A stretch of DNA of 11,497 bases, from the NCBI GenBank assembly GCA_014885115.2, contig WKLE02000113.1:1-11497 (forward strand). The letters run 5' to 3'. The DNA comes from Asterionellopsis glacialis (Eukaryota > Bacillariophyta > Plagiogrammaphyceae > Rhaphoneidales > Asterionellopsidaceae). The notes beneath the pieces were generated by a model. It searched no databases and was not told the origin of the DNA. It saw only the letters and a program-made list of their open reading frames with translations. Position numbers and translations under genes: made by a program. Positions 1-8,397 of the stretch are shown piece by piece. Numbering within the stretch: the stretch's first letter is position 1; each line of letters opens with the position of its first letter.

Positions 1-126
1 GGGGGGGGGGGTGTCAGAGTAGAGAGGTGAGAGAGATGCACCAAAATTGAAGCCATAGGAGGTGGATAGATGTATTATAAATGGTAGTCAAGGTAATGGT
101 GACAACATGAAGAAAGAGATATAATC
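1..126. other. Leader segment with G homopolymer, no gene seen
   Basis: The window opens on a run of 11 G (1-11), then purine-rich sequence without a convincing reading frame until the ATG at 127. The G run is cut by the window edge, so its true length is unknown. I see no promoter motif. Confidence 0.4.
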
Positions 127-693
127 ATGATGAGACAGAACACAAGAAGCAGCGGATTTCATAGAGGACATTTAAACAATGACTTCCTAGACCAAAGGGA
201 GGGTAGGGAGAGGCAAACACAGAGATGTCGGATAGCGGAGGAGTCTCAGGTTGTGCAAACACAGAATGAAGTAGTAGAACATGTGGAGAAAACATCAGAG
301 GATGTTTCACCACCTGGAATAATAGAGGCGTCCTCAATGAGTAGTGGAAACTCTTCTTTATCATCTGCTGTTTCAGTGGGAGGAGGTAATGCCTTGCAGG
401 AAGCATACTGGCAATCCATGGTGGACCAAGGAGGAGTGGCTAACATGACTACGATCAAATCAAGAGTTGAGCGATTTGCCAGGGAGGAACTTTTCAAGAA
501 GATGAACCTTTTTATGAACAAATACGAAGAGAGTGTCAATGGGAAGGCAGCAAAGTTTGTTATGGATGGATTGAACATTAAAGAAAAAGATAGACACAGT
601 TTTTGGCATAGTTATGGTTTGAAGACATGCAGGAGAGCTCTGAATATCAATAGAAACAACGTTACTAACATGGAAGTAAAACATAGTTTTTAG
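127..693 (+). pseudogene. N-terminal part of a broken repeated-family protein, function unknown
   Basis: This open frame of 188 residues starts at the ATG-ATG pair at 127. The first ~95 residues are hydrophilic and rich in Ser, Glu, Gln and Arg and look disordered. From about residue 110 the character changes to an ordered, basic, helical-looking block (KSRVERFAREELFKKM, then GLKTCRRALNINRNNVTNM). I recall similar blocks in multi-copy hypothetical proteins of diatoms; that is memory, not a search. A TAG at 691-693 ends the frame. Two more plus-strand fragments follow within 250 bases (780-905 and 884-1303), and together they read like one gene broken by stops and a shift, although introns could explain part of the gaps. 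No catalytic motif is visible, so I assign no function. Confidence 0.5.
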
Positions 694-779
694 GGTAGGT
701 GTAAGGTCAAATAACAAATGCGGAATATGACATAAACTAGCTTTGCTTTCGTATTTGCAAATTAATTAAATAACTAGTA

Positions 780-905
780 ATGTATGAGTATTACAAATCC
801 AAAGATGATTTTCCGTTTCCTTCTATGGAAGATGTTGTGGAAGGGGGTGACAGGATAGGGATGGTGCATACACAACATTCTGTGAGTATATACTACCTGC
901 GGTGA
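780..905 (+). pseudogene. Middle fragment of the same broken gene
   Basis: This short frame of 41 codons begins at ATG 780 and ends at TGA 903-905. It encodes YYKSKDDFPFPSMEDVVEGG and continues to HSVSIYYLR. Near 882-892 the overlapping reading frame two positions ahead takes over with EYILPAVIGKAN, which leads directly into the frame of the next fragment except for a TGA at 920-922. This pattern suggests a frameshift plus a nonsense change rather than a separate gene. GTGAGT at 882-887 would also make a good splice donor, but the AG at 935-936 does not restore the frame, so I favour decay over an intron. Confidence 0.4.
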
Positions 906-1303
906 TAGGAAAAGCTAATTGAATATTAAACTGTAGAACAAGCTATTTGACAAATTACGTAACACCAACAGATGAGGGGTTGGCATTGATCATGCTGGAA
1001 AATAATTGGGAAAGGTGGATGGATGAGTGTTGTGGAATCGACATAGAGGATGTTACAGAGAAACTTAAGTACACATGTAAAATATTGGGGGGGGGGGGGT
1101 CAAAGAAATACAATGGATGGAGTAAAGAGGGATTGCTGAGATTTGGAGATTTAACTAAGAGAGTACACAAGGAGAGGAGACAAGAAGGGACGGGTAAGAG
1201 ATTTGAAGAAGCTTTTAAAAAAATGGAAGAAGGAGGAACAAGACACACATATGTACATGACAGAGAAGAGTTAGTGGTTGAAGGTGCTTATGATTTTGAT
1301 TAA
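884..1303 (+). pseudogene. C-terminal part of the broken repeated-family protein
   Basis: The frame used from 947 is in phase with EYILPAVIGKAN at 884-919 and is interrupted only by TGA at 920-922. After that stop it is open to TAA at 1301-1303. Recognisable blocks are NYVTPTDEGLALIMLENNWERW, shown here only by its landmarks NYVTPTDEG and NNWERW (about 953-1020), a 13-G tract coding four Gly (1087-1099), then KKYNGWSKEGLLRFGDL and FEEAFKKMEEGG. The order of blocks, an acidic helix with a Trp pair followed by a basic GWS-EG helix, matches my memory of repeated hypothetical proteins in diatoms. The frame has no good ATG near its open start, as expected for the 3' end of a larger gene. Function is unknown; it could be an accessory ORF of a mobile element. 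Confidence 0.45.
1087..1099 (+). repeat. 13-G homopolymer inside coding sequence
   Basis: Thirteen consecutive G fall in frame as the last base of a Leu codon plus four GGG Gly codons. A change of one or two G would throw off the downstream reading frame, so this is a slippage site in replication and also a likely spot for a sequencing error. Confidence 0.9.
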
Positions 1304-1741
1304 AAGAAATAATATATAGTTGCTGGAAAAAATGTTACCAAAAAAATTATTTGAAGTTAAATGGAGGAAGATAGAATTTGAAATTGCATATTGGATAGAG
1401 AAGTTCAAATGTAAACTCAGAGAAAATGTGAATTTGATTTTTAACTTACTAGTGGAATTGGGAAACTAAGATGAAAATTCCATTTAGACCAGCTTTGCAG
1501 TTGAGTTTCAAAGTTAGAGACGTAAGTTTACCAAAGAAATGAAAAATGCTAATCTTGCATTACACAGTAAATTGCTTAAAACACAATTTAAATGGAAAAA
1601 AGAGGAAATTGAAATGGAAATTTGTAGGAGTATTCAAATCAATGTATGATATTTGAGTTGGCCGGTTTTGCATTATTAGCGGGCCAGCAATATTCAATGC
1701 ATTGTGTAATTTCAACTGGCAAGTTGAAATGACCAGCCAAC
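1304..1741. other. AT-rich interval without a gene
   Basis: No reading frame with recognisable content is seen here on either strand. The base composition is AT-rich with repeated short A-rich words such as GAAATTGAAATGGAAA. The right end holds an inverted repeat (listed separately) that sits against the start of the integrase frame. Confidence 0.5.
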
Positions 1742-1742
1742 T
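1656..1742. repeat. Nested inverted repeat at the left edge of the integrase relic
   Basis: The outer arms AGTTGGCCGG (1656-1665) and CCAGCCAACT (1733-1742) are complementary at 9 of 10 positions. Inside them a perfect 9-bp hairpin occurs: ATTTCAACT (1709-1717), loop GGCA, AGTTGAAAT (1722-1730). CAATGCATTG (near 1695-1704) is itself a palindrome. The structure lies where the recognisable retroelement begins and may mark a junction or a small non-autonomous insertion. Confidence 0.5.
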
Positions 1743-3025
1743 TGAGGGTATGCATTCCTGCATTATTCTGGTCCCAGATGCAAATGTTTACATCATGGAC
1801 ATTGGACATTGATGTGGCCAAGATGTACTGTCTGAACAAGACACAGCGTAGCAATAGTGACCAGGGATTCCCCCTCAGTTACCCCAATATCCTCAAGTAC
1901 CAACTCAAGGACCGTCAACTCCAATGGGATGCACTTAATAAAAAGGACTTCTCCAAATGCATATTTCATGGGGACAGACAATCCAATAGCCTTACATGCT
2001 ACAAAAATAAAATATACATTCTGTCAGCCCTTCAATTAAGTGCTGTACAATGGTACCACACATACCTATGTCATCCCAGAAAGACCCACACGGAAGAGAC
2101 AATACAGCAGCACCTATGCTGGCCCAAACTGCATCAGCATGTCATGCAGAACAGCAAGATGTGCAACACCTGTCAACTGAACAAACCTCAGTACAAGAAA
2201 TATGGACACCTGCCAGAAAAAGATGTAGAAGCCATATGGTGGGATCGCCTATGTGTTGACCTCATAGGACCCTACATAATTAAGAAAAAAGATCTCAAGC
2301 ACCTCACCCTACACCATGTCACCATGATAGACCCAGCAACAGGATAGTTCAAGATTGCCCCCTGGTCTGAAAGGAGCAGTATCAAAATTGTGAACATTGT
2401 AGAACAGTACTGGTTTGCACGATACCCAAAACCTACACAAGTCACTTTTGGCAGAGGTACGGAATTCATGAAAGATTTTCACAGTATGCTAGATAGTGAG
2501 TACCACATCAAGCACAAACCAATCACTACCTGTAACCCACAAGCCAACGCTATCATGGAGAGGATATGTCAAGTTGTGGGCAATATGATACAAACCCATG
2601 AAGTACAACACAGTACCAATGAAAACCCTTGGGCTGGTGTACTTGCTGCTACTGCATATGCCATATGTTCCACTTATCAAACCACTCTCCAAGCTATGCC
2701 TGTCCAGCTAGTTTTTGGTAGAAATATGATGTCTAACCTTCAACATGAAGCAAACTGGGAACACATACATAATAGAAAACAAGCTAGGATTGCTAGTAAC
2801 AACAAATGTGAAAATTACAAATGAATTAACTGTGACTATAAGGCAGAGGACAAGGTCCTGCTCATGAATGACTGGTCCAATCCACGTAAGATGGAACAAC
2901 CCTACTTGGGACCATATAAGATAGGGCAAATCCATTGCAACAGTACGGTAACTGTACAGCGTGGACCAGTACTTGACAGGATCAATATCCATCATGTACA
3001 ACCATACCATGCAGCTGCTGCATAA
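1742..3025 (+). pseudogene. Ty3/gypsy-type integrase (3' end of pol), degenerate
   Basis: One continuous frame runs to TAA 3023-3025 and is broken by TAG 2345-2347 and TGA 2822-2824. In order it shows a connector (PLSYPNILKYQLKD), an HHCC zinc finger (WYHTYLCH followed by CNTC), the RNase H-fold core, and a C-terminal GPY module (YLGPYKIGQI). Gypsy integrases insert element cDNA into the host chromosome in the nucleus. The first catalytic Asp is kept (CVDLIGP, codon 2258) and so is the Glu (QANAIMERI, codon 2558), exactly 36 codons after the position of the second Asp. That position now reads Gly (GGC at 2450-2452 in FGRGTEF), so the enzyme would be inactive. The TAG falls in DPATG-stop-FK, where related integrases have Trp. 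Protease, reverse transcriptase and RNase H are absent upstream, so the element is 5'-truncated. An LTR follows 34 bases downstream. Confidence 0.88.
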
Positions 3026-3059
3026 GACAGTTCCCACACTAGGTTGCTGGACATGGGGG

Positions 3060-3521
3060 TGAGTGCAGTAGGCAAGTCATGTGCAAGATATGACCCACAT
3101 AGGTGACGTCAATCAACTGTAGTACAGACAGATTGTGACACAATGGTGTTACAGGCAAAGCACATGAAGTGATGCTCCACATCAGCACAACTCCAGTCAT
3201 GACATGTTGCATCAGAATGTGGTGATGCACCATCACTCCATGGCAGTACAATTCCAGTTGTGACACCAAACAGGTGATCTGGTGGGTACTCATTGGCTGC
3301 CTTGGGGAGTTTGGTTAACATCAATGAACCAAACCCTGCCGGATGCAAACTCTAAGTAGACTGCTTGTAGGATCCTGGACATAGAGTGGGTGTCAAAGAC
3401 CAACTGGTGAATTGGCAAGTGTTTTTCAGTCCTAGTTAAAATAGCACATAATTTATTCACTCCAACAAAATCTACTCCTTTTTCAATAATTGTTGTCAGC
3501 ATAGTGCAGCTCCATTAAACA
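3060..3521 (+). repeat. LTR-like block, 3' LTR of the plus-strand gypsy element
   Basis: The block starts just after the integrase stop and a G-rich stretch (ACATGGGGG, 3051-3059) that could be what remains of a polypurine tract. It begins TGAGTGCAGTAGG and ends about ...TTAAACA, fitting TG..CA. It aligns along most of its length with 10819-11262, for example GAGTGCAGTAGG, GTAGTAC-GACAGAT, GGGAGTTTGGTT, ACTCTAAGTAGA, CATAATTTATTCACTCCAAC and TTGTTGTCAGCA. The two copies differ by many substitutions and indels, so they are old or come from different subfamilies. The right boundary is approximate. Confidence 0.72.
3104..3111. promoter_or_regulatory. CRE-like palindrome TGACGTCA in the LTR
   Basis: A perfect TGACGTCA palindrome lies 45 bases into the LTR, in the part expected to be U3. 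Such sites are bound by bZIP factors, and TGACGT-type elements are known to mediate CO2/cAMP-responsive transcription in the diatom Phaeodactylum. Whether this copy acts is inference. The other LTR has lost the palindrome at the matching place (TGTCAATCAACCGTAG) but has a TGACGTG half-type site at 10988-10994. Confidence 0.45.
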
Positions 3522-4309
3522 CATTGTTGATGGCCTCAGGGGTGACCCTAACCATCAATCAGCAAAAGAATGGAGTTTGGGGTGTCACCATGTTCCACCA
3601 GTCAAACTGCTCCCTGTTCTTTGGCCCAGTCAAGAAGGCCATTACTAGGAAGGTACATTTTATCCTACTTCGCTCTACGGATCTAAGTACACCCATCAGT
3701 CTTATACATGTGACGCAAGCAGGTACTCAAGGACACATACACAACCAAGACATCACTGTCACCCTCCAATTTGGGGCAGCCAAAGCTGGCCTGCTATTTG
3801 CCAGCTACACCCTTGATCGAATAAGCTTGTATTCTCTGTGGGCCTGTGGTCATCCCGCACCTTTCTAATGTACATACATACTCAAATTTCAGGATTCTTC
3901 AGCTCCTTAGAAAGTAGAAAGAACAAATAGAGAAAACAATACATACTTCGTAAATCTGCTGAATAATGGGCAACTCTGCAAGAACAGCCACAAAGTATCA
4001 TACTGCACTGTGCCAATAAACCTATTAGTAGTACCATTTTTAGCAGCAATTCCCTGTGAGTGCATGAATTGTAATATATGCTCAAAGTGGAGCTTACCAG
4101 GTAGATTAAAGTGCGACCAGTAGCTATATAAAAGAAAACACAGTACTCACAGGTAGAAGAACTACAACATGAGGTTTGTGAACAAAATTTAATTAAATTT
4201 ATTCCGGCCCACTAGAAGGCAGAAATTAAACTAAACCGCGTGCGCAAAACCGCGCGCTGATAAAGTACCAACGAAGCTGGCTACATCCGATAGACGACCC
4301 AAATTCATT
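3522..4309. other. Unassigned interval between LTR and kinase gene
   Basis: A plus-strand frame of 114 codons (about 3524-3868, no ATG at its start) covers the first part; its product (TLTINQQKNGVWG ... LLFASYTLDRISL) matches no family I know and may be chance or a gene fragment. AATAAA on the plus strand at 4015-4020 follows it. From about 3870 the sequence is AT-rich and gene-free. Near 4235-4258 there is a small GC island with two AAACCGCG copies. The last 110 bases are expected to be the 3' untranslated region of the minus-strand kinase gene. Confidence 0.4.
4198..4203 (-). promoter_or_regulatory. Possible polyadenylation signal of the kinase gene
   Basis: Read on the minus strand this is AATAAA, 107 bases after the kinase stop codon, inside AT-rich sequence. 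Position and sequence fit a cleavage/polyadenylation signal, but the hexamer is common in AT-rich DNA. Confidence 0.35.
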
Positions 4310-7300
4310 TCATTTTCTACGACTCCTGTGAGTGCGAGATAATTTTCTCAGAGCTTTGTCAAGTTCTCGTGCGATTTGACGCGCATTTGGTCTTTTTCCT
4401 GGTTCATAAGTGTAACATTGTAACATGGCATCACGAATTGCAATCACCTCCTTGTCGGTAGTTTCCATAACGTGTTCTGGGATGAACGGCAATACTCCAG
4501 CAACAACCTTTTTATGAACTTCTTCCTTTTCTGGTTTTCCACCTGGCTCGAGCTTGTTCCATGGCTCATGGCCGCAAATCAGACGAAAGAATATGTGACC
4601 CATAGAAAAGACATCAACCTTTTCAGTCAGCATCTCTTCTTTGGCTTCCTCGGGGGATCTCCACTGTGAAATGAAGAAGGGTGGAAAAATAAATGGGGAA
4701 AAAGATGTGAGATGTGACTTTCATCGACGAAATAAATTTAAGGCGGTAGTGATACAACAAAAATAATATTTCCCCGTACCTGCGGATTGGGATACTGAGC
4801 ATTGCTGAAACCACATTGTTTGTTAGAAGTGGTATTCCACAAAAGAATTTGACCAATATTAAAATCATTCAGCTTAAGAGTCCCCCCAATACTAACTACA
4901 TTTGCAGGATTGATATCAAGATGAACAAAGGTAGCGTTGCCATCACCATCTATACCATGTACATCGGCAAGACCTGATGCAATATCACGTGCAATCTTCA
5001 GTCTAGACAGTGGTATCTTTTTGGCCTTGTCTGCCAATTGACCGACTCGTTTTCCATCGGCAAATTCAGTCAAAACAGAATGACCACAAAATCCAAACAC
5101 ATTAATTACATGAGGAGATGATGTTAGCCGTTCCATTGCTACTGCATCAATTCTGTCATGCTCAAAGTGAGCATCTTCAAAATTATGATCAAATTTTAAA
5201 GTTTTCAGAACAACAGGTTCACGGTCGTCTACTTGCTTCCGGCCTCCAAGGACATCGACTCTCCAGGCATGTCTCCAGAATCCACCAGTTCCAAACAAAT
5301 GGAAGTAATCATCGGCCTCTTCATAACCCAAACCTGACATGCCAAGTCCATGCATTTCATTACAAGAGGGGTGGAACTTGGTTTGCCAATCTTGCATTGG
5401 GACACATTCTCCCTGCAAGTAGGGTTCTCGCATTTCCATCTTAGATAATTTTTCATCATCTGAATTTAAAAATCCATAAAATTGAGTATTGTCCGTGAAT
5501 TCAGCTGGATATACGTCTACCGCCCTCCGTGATGATGGTGTCACTGAGGATGATCTTTCGGAAGGCCTTGAATGATCATGAAGATGAACAGTCCGAGGAA
5601 GTGGGGAATACAGTCGTCGCATTCCACCCCCTTCAAAATTGTTGTTGTAAAGCCTCAAATCCATATCATCAAAATTGGAGGTTGTGGACGACGCATCATC
5701 TAAAAAGCCCGTCGGTCTAGCTACCAATGGCAATGCCCGTTGCTGTCGTTGTTGCTGTTTTAAGAGTCCAATTTTTGTTGACATCGTTGTTGATGCTGAT
5801 GACGATGCTTTTTTCTTTGTGGAGATGGTTTTGGATCCTTGCACCTGCGCTGCTGCAGCTTCTATTTTCTTGTCTTTTGCACCGTTCTTGTTGTTGCTGT
5901 CGTTAAGAGCCTTTGGTCCCATTTTCTTTAACATAAGATGGTTTCGTTTTCTGTGTTTACCATCTTCCATTTCAAATTCTTTTGGATCAAGAACTACCGG
6001 TGTTGATAGATGTGCTGTAGGATCTTCCACATTTTGTGACGATAATGCACCCTTTCGTACTGTATTCGTTGATGATAGATCAGGATTGTGGTGTTGGCTA
6101 TGCGTATCAACCTTGGGTATCTTAGGTGGTTGCTCTGTAAAGAAAATTGTTACCAATCTCATCATGCAAAGTAGAACAAAGAATTCTGTTGCTTTCATTC
6201 GTTTCATTCTACTAAGGACGATGGCAGTCATATTTGGTACACTTGCAACCACAGAAGCAGCAGTAGATATTGATTTGCGTGTTGTGACAGATCTTGGGTG
6301 TGTCTTTTCTTTCCGTGACGGACTTGAATGTGGGCTACTACTACTCAAAGATGAGGTATCTGGTGTACTAGCACAAGAAGAAGGTTCTTCAATGACACCA
6401 CAACAAGGATTATTGATGTTATTGCTGATGTTGCTGTTCGATGATGATTCCTGACTCTTCTTAATGGCTATCGTATCATTTACACTACTACTCCGAAGAC
6501 TCCAATTATCAGAGGAGCCATCATGAGAAGATCGAGTTGCATGTGAACGACGTCTTTCTTGGATACCAAATGATATTTCTTGCGAGGAAACATCCCAGGA
6601 CGAGGAAGACTTATTTGAACGATGTCGACGAAGAGTATGCTCGTTATTCCTAGTACTTCCTTCGTCGTGAATAAAATTGACATGAGAAGAAGACACTGTT
6701 GTAGCAACTGCGGCGTTTCCTGTTGAGAAACTCTTTCGAGTACTGCCAAATGGAGTTGATTCCGGTAATACTCTCAGACCTTGATCTTGATATGTGCCAC
6801 GGGGTGGAGAAGAAGTAATAAAAGCATCGCTATTATTGTTGCAAGATGAAGACGACGACGATTTGTATGGTGTCTCGGATTCGTTCTGGAAAAGTGCACG
6901 AGATTGATATTGACCCTTCAAGGGTGAAGCATCATCATCGTCGACTATATATCCCTCTTGCAAAATACTAAAGGAAGGAGGGGTGCAATTGGAAGAAATT
7001 GAGGATGCGCTAGGAGGTACGGGAGCTCTCATTGGAGCCACTGAGGGTTGGGAGGAAACTAACGGAGTTGGTGTCTTTTGACTATTTCCATATGGTGTTC
7101 CAGTAAATGGTGTCATCGGTTCTGTCATGTCCGTCATTGCCGAGCTGGGTTCTTTAACAATACGAGGAGACGGTGTCATGATACTTGGATCATTGCTTCC
7201 TAACATGGTGCTGCTACCACCAGTATCTTTCGATCTCTTGCCTGCTGCTGCAGGTGTCGTGGACAACTCCGATTTCGGGTGTTCATGTGATCTACAACGA

Positions 7301-7356
7301 GTGCGGATCATCGAAGGTTTCCCTCTGTCTGGAGTTGCATCAGATGGATGCATCAT
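4310..7356 (-). CDS. Ser-rich protein with central hydrophobic segment and C-terminal protein kinase-like domain
   Basis: Two exons (7356-4780 and 4663-4310) joined in phase 0 give 976 residues. The start is the first of two ATGs; a TAG lies two codons upstream. Residues 1-380 are low-complexity (Ser, Asn, Thr, Pro, Arg) and probably disordered. A389-F406 is a weak membrane-type segment (ATEFFVLLCMMRLVTIFF) preceded by RMKRMK. After a spacer with poly-Ser and Lys-rich parts, the kinase domain runs from about 683 to 970: Gly-rich loop GTGGFW (689-694), Lys718 in VVLK, catalytic loop HLDINPAN (His812, Asp814, Asn819), metal-binding DFN (831-833), SPEE (862-865) and DVFSMG (Asp876). The key Lys, Asp, Asn and Asp are kept, so activity is plausible although HRD reads HLD and DFG reads DFN. 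Protein phosphorylation is the likely role; the substrate is unknown. The basic flank suggests N-terminus in the cytosol and kinase in the lumen or outside. Retroelement relics flank it on both sides. Confidence 0.87.
4664..4779 (-). other. Spliceosomal intron of the kinase gene
   Basis: The minus-strand donor is CCGCAG|GTACGG and the acceptor is TTTCACAG|TGGAGA, giving a 116-base intron in phase 0. It falls between Gln859 and Trp860. Splicing joins the activation segment YPNPQ to WRSPEE, which matches the expected order before the kinase APE/SPE motif. Without splicing the frame ends soon after in VRGNIIFVVSLPP and the C-terminal lobe is lost. Confidence 0.85.
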
Positions 7357-8397
7357 GGTCTAAAGTTCGTTTCCTTCTTCTGTTTTGCGAACACTCTCAA
7401 CAAAATAATACTCTCTCTCTCTTGTAGCCTCTGCCTCTGGTCCTCTTACGTTCGGGTTTTGGACTTAAAACGAAGAAAACAAACAAACATAAACTGGCAG
7501 TGTTATCTCTCCACAGGTCAGTGTAGTCGAGTCCCTGTCTTTTTCAAAGTCCCGTTTCGTGTACACAGCTCCCTATTCATCGATACTATTTAGCCAGAGT
7601 GCAGACCCATCCAAAGTTTGAACTCCACGCAAAAATTTCATATATCCCGGAAGAAGTCGTGTGCAAGTCTTGTTGAAATTTTAGGAACCGAAGAATGCCT
7701 AAATAATAATAAAGTCCTGAGGTCAGAGTGACGTAGAAGCGACCTTGAAAATTCAGCTTTGCATATCAAAATTTTTGTGTTTATATGAATTGATATGTAA
7801 TGCCCACTCACATGTGGATTCACATATGAAGCGAACTTGGAGCGACCCTCTGGACAAGAGCTAAAAACCGGATTAAAAACGTTATTAGAGCGTTAATAAT
7901 AATTATGATTTTGGTAGAAAATAAAATGTGTTGGAATTCTAGTTATATATTTTGAAATTTACCCACGAGATCTGATAAGAATTCCTGTGTAACCAAGATA
8001 GATTTATTAATTAACCAAAATCTGGTACAGTATATATAACACCATACCAGGTACGCAGGCGAGTAAGTACCAGTACCAGAAGGTGCAACTGGGGTACCAA
8101 ACAAATTTGTCCCCAACAACACACACGATTTTTGGAAATGATCTCGGAGTCCGTTCATGCCTGCCTAGCTCTAGAGGGGGGGTGGACAGCCCGGGCCCGG
8201 TAGTTTCGCGCCATAACTTCGTGTTCTTTTCTGTTCGTAGGAACCTACCAGAATCCTACTATAATCTTTTATTTTATCTTAGCTAAAACTGTATCGGCGA
8301 TTCGTCACCGTCACCATCCTCACCATGAGCATCGGAAATGTTGCCAGTTGTTGTGGCTTCTACCATTGTCACCATCCTTGTGTTTCTGTCTGTTTTC
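7357..8397. other. Gene-free upstream region of the kinase
   Basis: This holds the presumed 5' untranslated region and promoter of the kinase, which is read leftward. Features seen are a CT run at 7410-7423 (GA-rich on the transcribed strand), AT-rich sequence at 7870-8040 with TATATA at 8031-8036, and a GC-rich patch at 8170-8215 with seven G and GCCCGGGCCCGG. I see no reading frame with recognisable content and cannot place a transcription start. Confidence 0.4.
8021..8080. repeat. Inverted TCTGGTAC repeat
   Basis: TCTGGTAC (8021-8028) is the exact reverse complement of GTACCAGA (8073-8080), with further GTACC/GGTAC words between and after them (for example GTACCAG at 8067-8073 and GGTACC near 8093). 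It could be a binding-site cluster or the remnant of a small element. Confidence 0.4.

Noticed and set aside
882..936. GTGAGT..TAG as a 55-base intron in the broken gene
   Set aside because: The donor is good, but joining to 937 puts the downstream part out of frame, and removing this stretch would lose the EYILPAVIGKAN segment that fits the downstream frame.
5675..6454. Long plus-strand frame of 259 codons opposite the kinase
   Set aside because: It is the antisense shadow of the low-complexity Ser/Asn-rich region of the kinase; its product is a run of Phe, Leu, Cys and Val without motifs.
8190..8202. GCCCGGGCCCGG patch as a regulatory or origin site
   Set aside because: It is a short GC-rich palindrome in an otherwise featureless interval, with no partner or repeat elsewhere in the window.
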